DNA of 47,565 nucleotides from Priapulus caudatus (Eukaryota > Priapulida > Priapulimorpha > Priapulimorphida > Priapulidae), in the NCBI RefSeq assembly GCF_000485595.1, contig NW_014577410.1, positions 308,478 through 356,042 of the forward strand. The letters are read 5' to 3'. Position numbers and translations under genes: made by a program. Positions within the stretch are counted from its first letter, which is position 1. Each line of letters begins with the position of its first letter. Below the pieces are notes generated by a model, which had not been told where the DNA came from, searched no databases, and worked only from the letters and a program-made list of their open reading frames with translations. Below, one piece after another: positions 31,805 to 43,800 of the stretch.

Positions 31805-34800
31805 TCAGATGACAGACTTGCGTCTCAGTGTCATACCTTTCCTCTGAGGCCTTGCTGCTTTCAGGGAGGTCCTAGGTGTTTTCGTCTTGCCGCCCTCATT
31901 GTGTTGTGGCGTCGATGTTGGCTTCTCAAAGCTTGTTGACTTTGCGGCACGCGCTTTGACTGCTCTTGGCGTTTCTGTGGCACTTTCTGCAACCGCAGCG
32001 ACGGAAGTCTGGGCAGAGCTCCTCGTCACCCTGGGACTAAACTTGGTGATTTTCTTGGTAGACGGCGCCTGTGGCTGCTTCCGGTCACCTTCTGCAGACG
32101 CGGAAGATTTGCGATGCTTCTTTGTTTCCTCAGTCGCTGGGCATGTGGGAGAACTGTTCTTTTTATCTTCCTTGCGCTTAGGCATTTGGAGTTCCGACCC
32201 CTCTGCTTTCACTAATGTCTTTGCTTCTGGCGTTCCCCCGATTTTCGGGGACAACTTCCTTTCCCTTTCCGCTGGAGATTTTTGTGTATGCGCGCTGTCG
32301 TTTCCTGTTCCCTTATGTTTAGGCGTTTTGACTCCCTCATTTTCCCCTGTCGGCAATACCTTCTCAACTAGTATACCACTCGGTTTTGCTGTCATGTTAC
32401 CGGCCCCTCTAGCTGGAGTCATTTGCTTCTTCTTCTTGCCAGAATGCTCTACCATGACATCCACAGCTTCATCAGACTTCTCATGCTTCTCTGTTTTGTC
32501 ACTTTCTCGGTGCACAGTGTCATCTTCAGCTTCTTGATTCTTAAGCATGTGGGCATCCTTCTTTCCTGCTGCCACTGGTATCTGCTCTGGAGCAGCTACA
32601 GCAGTTTCCAGGTCAACATTTGATTTCTGGCTTTCCTTAACCGGAGTCCTTCTCGTCTTCTTGTCGGAATGTTTCACTGCCACGCTCACAGGCTTAGCTA
32701 CCTTTTGGCTCTTTGTCATTGCATGGTCATTAGTGTCTTCTTCCTCCGATTTTCTCTTCACTGGCAACTTCTGCGTCAGCTTCTCCTCAGACGGGCTTCT
32801 CTCCTGCGGCTGTCGTAACTTCTCTGTCTTCTTCTGCATCCTCTTTCCTCTCTTTTTCTTTTTTGAATCATCAGCAGCTAAACAACAGCAATGGATTGAG
32901 AACGATCAAACAAAAATAATGAATATAGTTATCTATTCAAAGTTATAATAAATATAATGCCAATGATGTTAGTGGTAGTATAGATTATGCTAACAACACA
33001 GAAAATTTGGAACTATAAATCACAATTGCCGCCTACGGTACCACAGCATAATAAGTCAGCATTACTACAAGTAATGATGAAGGTCACAAGTTTTCTATTG
33101 ATTGCTACGACGATAATATAAAAACTTGCATTTAAATCCTTTCGGAGGCAACTTTGCCTTTGTCATAACTTTTACAATTCCATCTTTGCTAACCTGCAGC
33201 CAAAAAACACATCAAATTAAATCAAAATATACAATAATTAATTTGAGTGTCGCTTTAATGTTGCCAGGTAAAAAAATATTACAGTGACTATATAAAGCCA
33301 TAAGCACACAAAACAAATGAAAAACAAACCATTAACAAGTAGTGATGGGTATCGCCAAAATTTTTGTATATTATTACTCATCTTTACCTGTTGCTGCTAT
33401 CAAGAAAAATAGTGTAAAATGTTCAGAGTCAGACTGAGCTTTAATAGTACTCAACACAACAATTCAAACAAGCAGGTTATCTTATTGTATACGTATGCGT
33501 GTGCAGGGCTCTACGTTAACTTTGAAAGTCCAGGGCAAGTTAAACTGAAAATCACTTGCCCTATAGCAATATTCACTTGGCAAGTTGCCCTACTTTTTTG
33601 TAGTAAAATGAGGAAAAGATCAATAAAAAATAAATTAACACAGCAATTTTGTTTACTGATTTTATCAAGATAATTCTAACTTCAGTCAAGTCACTGGCCA
33701 CAAATTCAAAATCATTCAATGAAGTTTAGAAATTTGCAATCTATAAATATTTTTGTTATAATACCTTTATTCATAAATAAGCTTCAATTATATGATCACT
33801 GATAATGAATTGAATTTTTACTTTTTGTAAATATAAACAATACTTTTAAATGAATGGTTACTTAATAATAATTCATTTCAAATCCGAATGAATAAATTTA
33901 CCAAACTGTTACATAACCCGATCATCAACTGACAAGCAACGAATCAGAATTCATATAACGACGTATACTGAATGTACACGAAACTGACACGTGAGTCCAA
34001 CACGGTGCAGGGGAAATGGTTTACCAGGGTTCGAATTTTGGCTGAAAACCTAGGGCCCGTTGTCAGAAACATCGTAAAGTTAATGCTAATGTTAATGCTA
34101 AGATAACACTTAGGCCGACCAAAAAATTACCTTTGGTTCGGGTCACCCGCCCGCACTTCACATTTCGGAGTGAAAAATGTGCGACTGTGGTCACTTTTAG
34201 AGGGTTTCAAGAAAAAATAAAATAAAAGATACCGCCTGCCGATCATACATATTCAAATATCCGACTCTTGTCATTTTATTTACCTAAAGAGAGTTCCAAA
34301 ATATTTTTCCTACAACGTGAAACAGTCGTATAGAGCCTGGGCCGGCTACTTCATAAACAGAGCCTGAAGGTCGTATGGCGCTGCGGCCGGCTTTGATGTA
34401 CGCGATCGATCGCGTACTATCAAGAGCCCATTAACCACAGAGCGTACAACGCTGAAATAGGAAAACCATGGTGTCGTTTCAGCAAAATTAATAAAGTTTA
34501 CCTACCTTATTTTGATACTTCTCTACCGGAATATTATGCAGGAGTGCGTGCGTGCGCGCGCGTGTGTAGTGGTGGATTTAGGGGGGGGGGGCTAGCCAAC
34601 CCCCTCTGTTGGACTACAATATTATTACACATATACCAATTAATTACTGCCAAGTATAATAGTCGCGCGGCTGCACAAAACGGCACCTGATGCATGGGTT
34701 AAATTATGTAATTGAGTGGCAAAGCAGGCTACAACCCTTTTGCAGCTTTTTCACAATTCCAAGAGAGTTTTACTGTCGCCCTCAGGCTCATCCCAGCGGT

Positions 34801-37800
34801 GGTCACCCCCTACATATTCAATGAACGCGACTTAAACAATGCCCCACCCCCCTGTACCTCAATCAATGCCGCGCTGCAACCACAAGTTAAGATCACGTGA
34901 CTCGCTTGACCTCCTGCTATTGGTCGGTTACATAGAGACGGTGTGGAACTTTACACAGCCACTCCGCAGACGCTGTTCAATCTTCCACACGTGGAAGAAA
35001 ATATCAAACACGTGTGATATTTTCTACACGCCACAGATCGATGCATTTTACATGCGCACACGCTGTGGAACGCGCTGTGCCACACTTCGGTTACTCGCTC
35101 GTTCAAATTATATTCCTATATTTAACTTGTGGAAAAAAAAATTATATTCCTGCCTACCCATGTTTTTGCAGGGAAAAAAAATGTTATACCTACCACCCTA
35201 CCCTAATTTTCACAATCCATGTGACCCGAACCAAAGGTATTTTTTTGTTTGGCCTTACGACTAATGTTAATGTACGCGAGGAGCGTTGACAGAAAGACAT
35301 CGCAGCTATTAGAAAACTTACGATAACAGGAACTTCATGAGAATCGATCACAAATTTCAAATTCATACACATTTATTGTACATCACAGTAATTTATGCAT
35401 ATTATGATGGCTAACCACATATAAATAATATTTGATGAAAAACGACGTGGTCATGAATTTATTCTGCACAACAAGACAAATTCTCACACTGTAACGCGAG
35501 AGTCGTGGCAAGCGTGGCAAACCTTTAAAACAAGAGAACAAATGTCATACGCCATTTGTAAATGTATTGTTTTGTTTTATTAGCGGTAGGTAATGAATAA
35601 TTTTGACGTGTTTTTCAAGAAAAACACACATTTTATTCATTATTATAAAATATAATATCACTATAATTGTAATTCGTAGTGTAAATGTGTTATTTTCAAC
35701 TTAATATTAAAGTTACGAGAGGGTCTGGGCTCACGTAATGTTAAGAGGATATTTGCGAGGATTTTTCGTTTTTGTAACATTACGATGTTTCTGTCAACGG
35801 TTAAAGGCATAATAGGCCCATCGATTATGCAATTTTAACGAATGCTAGAGTAACTGGCACCTTGTGTAGTTAATAAGTACATTACCTTATAGCCAAACGC
35901 GTATTAGTTTGTCCAATATCACTGCTGGTTACTAAGAAATGTCTGAAATCCGCAGTCCACGAAATCAGTTGACTGACTTGTTTACAGTTTCGAAACCGCA
36001 TACTTCGAAATTTATAGTCCACCGGACATTTTCGCAAGCATGCACGCACGCACGCATGCATTTTTGCTCGGCCGTACGCAATGCTAGCGATAGTACAGTA
36101 CCGTAACTGTATACGTAACAGTAGCTCTGATTGTAATGAACGTGGAATCCACGTACGAATCACAGACGCTCGTGATAATGAAGTAGGCTGTGTTGGGGGC
36201 CAACGCTATGGGAGGATCACAGACTAACCACAGCCACAGACTAAACATGGAAAGCAGAAGGCACTACGCGTATTTACATATATTGGTCAAACGAATACAC
36301 CTGTCTGAAATTGAAGACATGTGGGTACCCGTTCATTAGCACCCACGATTATTTACTTAATTGTGCCTCAATACCGAGAATACACCCAGAGATACATTCT
36401 ACTAGCTCATTAGTCGTATATAAGCATCCCGGGACAAACAATTCTCTGCTAAACACCCGTAGCAACATGTGACGTTGCCTAACCGAATTCGAGGCTATTT
36501 TGCTTGGCAACCAATTTAGCGTTGGCGCCAGATTACCAGATTTATGGATTTCAATTCGACATTTCTTAGTAATTAGCAGTGATATTGGACAAACTAATAC
36601 GAGTTTGACTATAAGGTAATGTACTTATTAACTACAGAAGGTGCCAGTTACTGTAGCATTCGTCAACTTTGTATAATCAATGGGCCTATTATGCCTTTAA
36701 CGAGTGGAAGTTAATGTTAAGACTAATGTTAAGACTAACTTTGTTTCTGACAACGGGACCCTAGTGGACAGCAGGACCACCAACTTCAGAAAGTTGGTGG
36801 CCCTGCACAAAAAGTTGGTGGTCTGCTTATTTACTAGCAGTGAGTAATAAAATAGTATATAAAAATAACCATTGGCATTAACAGCATAAATGTAACTTAA
36901 CTCGAGTTGGTCAAATAATATGTTTCAAGCTCTAGGAATGCCGGGGGAGCTTCTGGGAAAGGTTTTACTTTCGTTTTTCTCCTGCCCAGTCCACGGTACC
37001 CCCATGCATAGATCAATGCTGCCGCACAACCACAAAGTTACAAGTGCCTAGAATCTTTCAGTATATACAGTTTACATTGCTTCTAGATATCTAACTGAAT
37101 CAAAATGGTCCACATTCTACGTAAAGAAAGGTGCCGAATTCAGTGATGAACTCAGCTTTGATTACGTGGGTGTCAGGTGTCACTGGTCGTGCCCTCACTC
37201 CCCACGATAACCCCTGCAACTTATGAACTTATTGTTATGCGGTCATAAAAACACTGGGCTGCGCTACATCCCGCAATCAATTTCTTAGACTGTCCCAGTT
37301 TTTGTTCGTGTGGCGAATCATGCGTTGAGGGAGTTCATGCCCTCGGCTTTAGATGTTTTGGATACCCCGTCTACGTTCAGGAACGAGGCGTATTAGAATG
37401 CGCTCCCGTTTACAAGTCAGACTAAACTGCAAGTATCCCGCTCCCCCGCCGGCACCGCACCGCCGCGGGCGGGGGGTAGGGGGAATCGGTACGGCGATAA
37501 TGTATCGCGATACGTATTATTTTGAGTTTTTACCGCGATATACCGGTATACCGATAATACCGCACACCACTATTAACAAGTAACAACCAAAAGGCTTACC
37601 TGAACCTTTCCCCATGTGATGGTGGTGACATCTTCTGGCTCATCCTCAGATAAGGCTTCAATCTCCATGTCTAATGTCACATCATCAGCCGAAGCTAGCA
37701 ACAAATTCAGTCACATTATAATTCCCATCTATGCACATCAATCACATTCTTACACACCTTACTCCATATGTGACAGACACATATAAATGGCTTTAAATGC

Positions 37801-40551
37801 ATCTACACATCAACATTTTACATAGAACTGCATATGCCACACAGAGTGAGGCACCAAATACAGCTTATGCAGTGTTTCCTCTGCATTGACACGAGCGAGG
37901 CGGCTCGCTCAAATTCTCAGCCGCCACACAGAAATTTCTCCAAAACACCGCCTTGCTGACGAAAATATTACACAATCATGTGTTCAGAATAGCTTAGAAT
38001 GCACCAAATTGCACCATTTTTTCAAAAATTTCCCGAGGGGACATGCCCCCGGACCCCCTAGCTGGGCGAGCATCTTCGGTGCTCCATTTGCTAGGACTTC
38101 AAAACGCGCAAACACACCAAAAAACATTTACCACCTCACAGACCTTTTTGGCCAGGGGAAACACATATGTACCACATAGATATGCCACACAGGCCGAGGA
38201 ATGTATGCACACAACAGCTATGCAGATGTTCATCACAGAACTACATATAAATCCTGTGTGTCACGCCACGCGCACATGTGACCGAGTATGTCTGACACAC
38301 GCTTACCCATGGAACAGTAGAACGGTAGAGCAGGAGACTTGTGGGTCTTGATGTTCATCGAGCGTACGTTCGACCAGCCGCCGGGCACGACGATACGTAA
38401 CTTCTCCACGCACGCTACCACATTCTCCACAACATCCGTCACGCTCTGTCCGCAGTGCCCGACAACAAACGTGCTGCAATACACACAATGCCAGCATGAA
38501 GCCAGTAAAACTAGAGGTGAGGCGAGTTTCATATAGTAATAATTACATTGCGTCTGAGGGAATTCTCTGTGAGAGAGAATTCACTCGAGCTATATATTTC
38601 TGGTGATCAAGCTTCCTGCCCCATGATTCTATAACTCTTCTCCTTCAGCAGTATCAATCACACAGTAAACTGAAGGAGAAACACCGTAGAATTAAATAGC
38701 CATTTCCTGAATTTAAAAGTATTCACCTGCAGGAACCACTGCCTGACATGGTGCAATAGGTCTTATTGAGAGCCTTGTAGATTTCGCCCTTAAAGTTGGC
38801 CACGTCCAGATTGACTGGATGTGGCATTCTGGAGAGAGATGGTGTAAAAATGGTAAATGGTTGAATTCATATTCAGTTACGTGAATCAATGCAAATAGCT
38901 CAAAAAACAGTCTAAGATACAGTTCAATCAGAAACACCATCGTCACAAAAAGAGATAAATTCGAATAACATAACCATGGTCGCTAATGAAGATCCAGAGA
39001 AATTTCATAAGTATATCTATGAATTTGGGACAAAGGTCTGAGCAATAATCTCTAGAGATGAGACTGACACCAGACATAGCGTACTTCTTTGTGTTAAAGA
39101 ACTCCTTGCCGAGATTGTGAGGTAGCTGGCTGATGAGCTTACGATCAGCGAGGAAGACATCAAATGAGTGACACAGCTTCCTCCGCGACTCAAACGTCCT
39201 AAACTCTGTCAGCAGCTGCTTAAATGGAATCACCTGGCAAAGCGATGAAGCGTCGTATTAATAAGTATATGCCTATTAATTTGTTTTATTAAAACATGAA
39301 TTTTAATATTTATATATTCACAAAGATTTATATTGATTTAGCTATCTTCTTTTAATTTTATCAAACTGTTATTTATTTATTTAAAGACGGTGCCATACAT
39401 CGGTAACAGAGCTCCTCACCGTCTGACAGTTATTGAAGCATTATTAGTTCTCTTACTCGCACACACCATGGCTGTGGCTTCAAACTACTTTTAAGAATAG
39501 TGTTAGAGAAAGTGTCTGCAGTGATACTATTTAAATCAACATTACACAATAGACACACTGGGGCTCATAGGGTCTATGTCCCCCAGGGTACTGCCGGAAG
39601 GCCCGGAGCGTACCCTGGTAACTATTTGAAATGGTTAGGGTTAGGTTAGGGTTAGGGTTAGGGTTAGGGAGTAGGCGTAGGCGACTCCCACTCGTTAGTG
39701 GAGTAGGCGAGGTACGGTCCGGCATATTAGATAGTACCAGGGTACGTTCCGGCAGTACCCTGGGGGACATAGACCCTCTCAGCCACACTGGGCACAACAA
39801 TTATATGAACTATTACTGATTGACGTAGTATTGAATTGTAGCAAGAATCAGTATTATATATCATCCACCTCTACTCACAACGCCTTACCTCTGTCACATG
39901 CTCGACACCACCAGCCACTAGCTTGTCCTTATATTGCTGTGAAAATTCCTCATGATCGTCGTTTTTGTTACGTTCCTTGTCCGATACTATTAAACAAACA
40001 CCAGTTTGATCGGTGTACAGTGGATGCGGTATTTTCCTAAAATTATGTAAAATAATTCAATTAGTTAGCAGGCACATACGGACAGTAAGGTGGAAAACTA
40101 ATCAGATTCACCTCTCTACACATTAGATAGTAAGACTAAGAGTAAGATAGATGTAATTTGTAAACTTTACACTTTAGCCTTAGGCATAAACTTTTGGGCT
40201 TTATTAGCTTTCTAAATTAAAGACAGAGTATTCCCTATTATATAACCGAGACACTTGCATTTTGATGCATTTGTGTTTAATTGCTGTCGGTATCTTCTTA
40301 AGAACAAACTGCAGCTGGATCGGCGTAAACGTGTTGAGTAGCACGTTTTGTTGACCCTCCGTTGAATCGGTTGATTTACCGTTGAGAAATTTTAACAACG
40401 CTTCGACTGCTTTCTTCACCTGGAACAGTAACATAGATATTTAATGACACTGCATCTGCAGTTAAATGTAATGCAAATCCACATAAACGTACAGTACTGT
40501 ACAAACCTGGCTTTCCGATAAGCCCTCGTTGCTTACTACGGCGGCTGCCAT
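31805..40551 (-). CDS. RSL1D1: RSL1D1-like nucleolar protein with ribosomal L1 domain and long basic tail
   Basis: Nine minus-strand exons sum to 2025 bases (674 residues plus stop): 40551-40507, 40419-40259, 40036-39889, 39233-39085, 38828-38727, 38473-38307, 37694-37600, 33193-33109, 32877-31805. The protein starts MAAAVVSNEGLSESQVKKAV. Residues about 15-260 form a ribosomal-protein-L1 domain like RSL1D1 (CLIVSDKE; SFDVFLADRKLISQLP; SGSGSCSTFVVGHCGQ). Then come an acidic stretch, a conserved KLPPKGFK, and a lysine/serine/proline-rich disordered tail of about 350 residues. RSL1D1 and the yeast relatives Utp30/Cic1 act in the nucleolus in ribosome assembly. Intron 2 appears to be GC-AG (exon end AAAAT|GCAAGT): this keeps the frame, giving IKMKIPHPL, and the nearby GT would not. 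The exon 8 donor (C|GTAGCA) is weak; C|GTCGTA three bases earlier is also in phase. It diverges from CANT1, 309 bp apart. Confidence 0.9.
33506..34052. other. Intron 7 of RSL1D1: possible old MITE, otherwise nothing
   Basis: CAGGGCTCTACGTTAAC at 33506 looks like the terminus of a hAT-type MITE, but a matching right end was not found. The remainder is AT-rich intron. Confidence 0.35.
34113..35254. mobile_element. PIF/Harbinger-type non-autonomous element, nested
   Basis: Ends GGCCGACCAAAAAATTACC.. and ..GGTATTTTTTTGTTTGGCC are inverted for about 35 bases (both include CCTTTGGTTCGGGTCAC or its complement). TTA flanks both sides at 34110-34112 and 35255-35257. A TTA duplication with GG..CC ends is typical of PIF/Harbinger. 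The open frames of 91 and 141 residues inside have no transposase motif. Confidence 0.8.
35799..36702. repeat. Long inverted repeat (arms of about 155 bp) inside the 2.7-kb element
   Basis: 35799-35957 and 36543-36702 are inverted copies, for example TTAAAGGCATAATAGGCCCA against TGGGCCTATTATGCCTTTAA, and CAGTAACTGGCACC-type words. The spacer is about 585 bp. It may be a further nested fold-back element or subterminal repeats of the host. Confidence 0.85.
36931..37220 (+). repeat. R2 interspersed repeat, copy 1
   Basis: It matches 47006-47288 in inverted orientation: CTAGGAATGCCGGG.GAGCTTC, CCCATGCATAGATCAATGCT, CACGACCAGTGACACC-type words. It sits in RSL1D1 intron 7, just beyond the 2.7-kb element. 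The class is unknown. Confidence 0.85.
37221..37599. other. RSL1D1: Intron 7 of RSL1D1, 5' part
   Basis: Non-coding. It includes a short GC-rich patch (37440-37490) and a TACCGCGATATACCGGTATA palindrome-like run at 37531, which may be an old MITE end. Confidence 0.4.
37870..38164. mobile_element. hAT-like MITE with CAGTGTTTCC end
   Basis: The left end CAGTGTTTCCTCTGCATTGA is a common animal hAT MITE terminus. The right end CCAGGGGAAACAC is the imperfect inverse. It lies in intron 6 of the RSL1D1-like gene. Confidence 0.7.
39567..39782. mobile_element. Fold-back element family A, copy 4 (9-bp target duplication, longest TTAGGG run)
   Basis: Ends GCTCATAGGGTCTATGTCCC and GGGACATAGACCCTCTCAGC are inverted. 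CACACTGGG is duplicated on both sides. The core at 39617-39669 holds about five TTAGGG-type units, more than any other copy here. It lies in intron 3 of the RSL1D1-like gene. Confidence 0.92.
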
Positions 40552-40860
40552 CTTATACAAAACATATACGTGAGGCGAATTGTTTTGATCGTCTTATTAA
40601 GTATTTGGTAAAACTTATAGTATTTAAATGAAAAATATACATATAAATAAATACATGGTAAATAATACATATCTTACTTAATTATTTTCTGCTGTTTTAT
40701 AGACGGATATAGTAACATAACACGCGAAATCGTAAAACCGGAGGTAATAAGATGGCGCTTACCACGTAACGAAAGTGTTCACTTTAGCAACTGCAGTGTT
40801 TTGCAGATACGGCTTGCTTAATGCAGTCGCTATACGCTAAACTTCTATCATCAGCCGTAG
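40552..40860. promoter_or_regulatory. Shared divergent promoter region of the RSL1D1-like and CANT1-like genes
   Basis: 309 bp separate the two opposed start codons. The RSL1D1 start overlaps AAGATGGCAGCCGCC (minus strand, around 40551), and AAGATGGCGCT occurs at about 40749. Both resemble the YY1 motif AAGATGGCGGC, which often overlaps start regions of housekeeping and ribosome-related genes. Start sites are not determined. Confidence 0.55.
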
Positions 40861-43800
40861 ATGAGTGCGTTCGAGACCATAAGCATTTCAGACGGACCCG
40901 AGAGTGGTGAAGTCGACAGCGACGCCAGTGGAGGCAGCATTAATATGTCTTCCGACTGGATGCAAGCTGTAAAATCGCCTGTGCCATTTCGCGTTGGCAA
41001 CAGGTTGATCAGGTTACGAATTACCAACCTCGCGCGTCCGCGGGTTATCGTACCAGTGTTCATCATCCTGATCACGGTGGGCGCGCTCTTTATCCTGCTT
41101 CCAAACACGGACGCTCGATACACGCGCGGTGTCAACTCGCCTCGGCTCAAAACCTTCATCCATGAAGACGACATGTTCAGAACTGCCGAGGCGCCGGTAG
41201 CGGCGGCACTGCCGACGTCGCGGGAACCGTGCGCAGACGGCAGTCACTACAACACAACGTACCCACTATCGCGACCCGAGGTGCTGCCCGACGGCAGCAT
41301 GCGTTATCGCATCGGCGTCATCTCCGATCTCGACACCGACTCGAAGAGCAAGGTGGAGAAGTTCACGTGGCTCAGTCACTTCTTGAAGGGTCACCTGACG
41401 CTGAGTGCAAACCACGATCAGATCCAGATTAAGTGGGAAGAGCGAGTCACGTTGAAGGAGACCCTGTCACAGGGCGGCCGCGGAATGGAGCTCAGCGAAC
41501 TAGTCGTGTTCGACGGGAAGCTTTACACGGTGGACGATCGAACTGGAGTGGTGTACCTGATAGAGAATGATATCGCAATTCCCTGGGTAGTCCTACCAGA
41601 TGGAAATGGAAAGTCGGGCAAAGGTATACATGAAGGGCAGTAATACATGCACGTATTGCAAATTATTAGCTCATCTGACATAGTCAGATGCAGCTTGTAG
41701 AATCGCATGAGCGTGCGTCCGGCCGTGCGTCCGTCCGTCCGTGGGCACAAGTGGGCACAAATCTTAACCGCTTGACGTACGGTCACGATATTCGGGACGT
41801 CGGGCGGGATTGTCAAAACGAGTTGGGATGTTGAAGCTGGGGGTCAAAGGTCAAGAGGTGTAAAAGAAGGGGGAACATTCCCTCCTTAACTTAAGGTATA
41901 GGGAGGAAATGCAGAATTGTGGCACAAATCTAAACAGTCTACCTAGGCTTGTGATAGTCGGTGATAGCATCATGGTAGGAAAAGCCATCACTGTGCCGAA
42001 ATTGGAGGTCACAGGCAAAGGTCAATGGGCACAGGGCAGATTTTAACATTTTCTGATGATATGGTCTGACGGAGCAATTGAAAAACTTTTTTGTTTCAGC
42101 GGTGATCTAGCATTTTTATGGCTTTATTGAAAGGACCATGAAATGTACTTTCTGCTGACATGCGAAGAATAAGTGTCGGATAACCTTTTGACCCTCAAGA
42201 GGCGAGGTAAACATGGATAAATTTGTTTACTGTTAGAAAGAATTTGACTGCCGGGTTTGCTAGTAGAATCTATACATGCCTGGATGTATAAGGCTACAAT
42301 GTCACACTAAAATTTCAAAAGCTAAATTTGGTTAAAGAAGGTTTATGCTCCTTAAATCGTATAATTTCTATGGCATTCTGTTACTGTCAGTATGTTACAT
42401 GTAAGGTATGCCACTGCCAGAGGCTACTGCCATGCATGTGTTGGTGGTACGGTGTAGTTTTTGCCTGCGTTAATTGGTTACAGTGGCAGCTCTCTATTGC
42501 AGCCCGTAGGCTTGCGTAGGTAAATGGATGAGTGCTTACCTATTCTGTCTTGCAAATAGTTGTTGCTACTATGTACGATGGGAGCTTTCATCTTTAATCT
42601 GAAGACACTTAAACGTACGCGCCATCTCGTGGCAACTTTCATAACGATCCCAACGAACATTCCTTTGAGAAGGTTCCTGATACGATCCCTGTGCCTTCCA
42701 CTGTTTCGGCGATTTTGTGAACACATTTGGGACTAACAGGGTTTACTAGAATCCCACCACTCCACCACAGAGTCACCGCAGTAGACGTTAGATGAGCGCT
42801 GTCGCTCCGCGGCACTTGTTTTAAACGTGAAATGGTAAAATAATATGTAGGTACCAGGAACAGTAGCCACAAGTTCCCTTCTCGCTTAACACTACCTTGT
42901 CGAGAGGGTCACAAGCCGACGCAATAGAATATTGTTCGTCATGACGTGCGCTGCTATTAAACGTAAAATGATCTAACTTTTTATGATTGTTACCGCTTCT
43001 CTGTACTTTCAAGCCTCGATTTATTATATGTGCGCTATCACTGAGCATGTATTGATGTGTCAGCGAGTAATTATTTATAAATTGATAAGATAAAACTAAA
43101 AAAAACGCCGCCATTTTCCCATAGATATCCCATCATACGTAGCGAAAAATACATTGCAAACAGTACAAAAAGATAATAAGAACATCCAGTATGGCATTTT
43201 ACAACGTTCAAATAGTATAGCTGTTCGAAATTCTCTTATTTTAACGTTTATTAGGAGGTAAATAGTAATTAAGAAGTGATGCGATAGTTGCAAACATATA
43301 ACAGGTGAGGTCAAATGTGGTAATACATTGTTTTATTTACGAAATTTTACGAAATTCGTAGTTTGTTTTCAAGCTACCGGGCATTTCGTATGGAAGGGTG
43401 TTAGGCTCCTATGCTGTGTAACAGCCAGAGAGCCTGGTCGGTTTACAGGAACAGATGTCATCTTCAATGCTAGTCATTTTTTATCCCCATTCAGCAGCCA
43501 CTAGAACTATGAATATTAATCCTATCAATTTAAGTTTGATTCACTTAACAACAGTCCTATTTTTCACTATATATCTTTTCAGTATTCATTCATGCACTGT
43601 ATGGCATCCTAGCATTAGTGCCATAGTCATAATTACGTTTCTCTTATGTATTTTATAAGGATGATGTCATTGTGTAATATGTACATAAACTATTTCTTTA
43701 ATAAGACAAATGCCATAGCTTCCTTTCCATTTTTATACCAAATATACACATGCATACATCATTAGTATACACATGCTCGTGATTTCATTTATGGGTTTAC

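Larger units (their letters stand above)
34053..36761. mobile_element. 2.7-kb inverted-terminal-repeat element hosting other elements
   Basis: Ends GGGCCCGTTGTCAGAAAC and GTTTCTGACAACGGGACCC are inverted, with CTA before and TAG after. Next to both ends are TTAATGCTAATGTTAA-type repeats and their complements. It resembles the 98-bp MITE at 5491-5588. It contains a PIF/Harbinger-type insertion and a long inverted-repeat segment. No transposase was recognised. It lies in RSL1D1 intron 7. Confidence 0.8.

Noticed and set aside
31887-32537. A 216-codon plus-strand frame with hydrophobic stretches
   Set aside because: It is the complement of the lysine/serine-rich RSL1D1 tail. Phe, Leu and Ser richness follows from antisense of Lys and Glu codons.
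34839-35264. A 141-codon frame as a Harbinger transposase remnant
   Set aside because: No DDE or Myb-like motif could be seen. The enclosing element appears non-autonomous.
43455-43658. A hydrophobic 67-codon frame in CANT1 intron 1
   Set aside because: T-rich AT-biased DNA gives hydrophobic translation by chance. There is no conserved motif or splice context.
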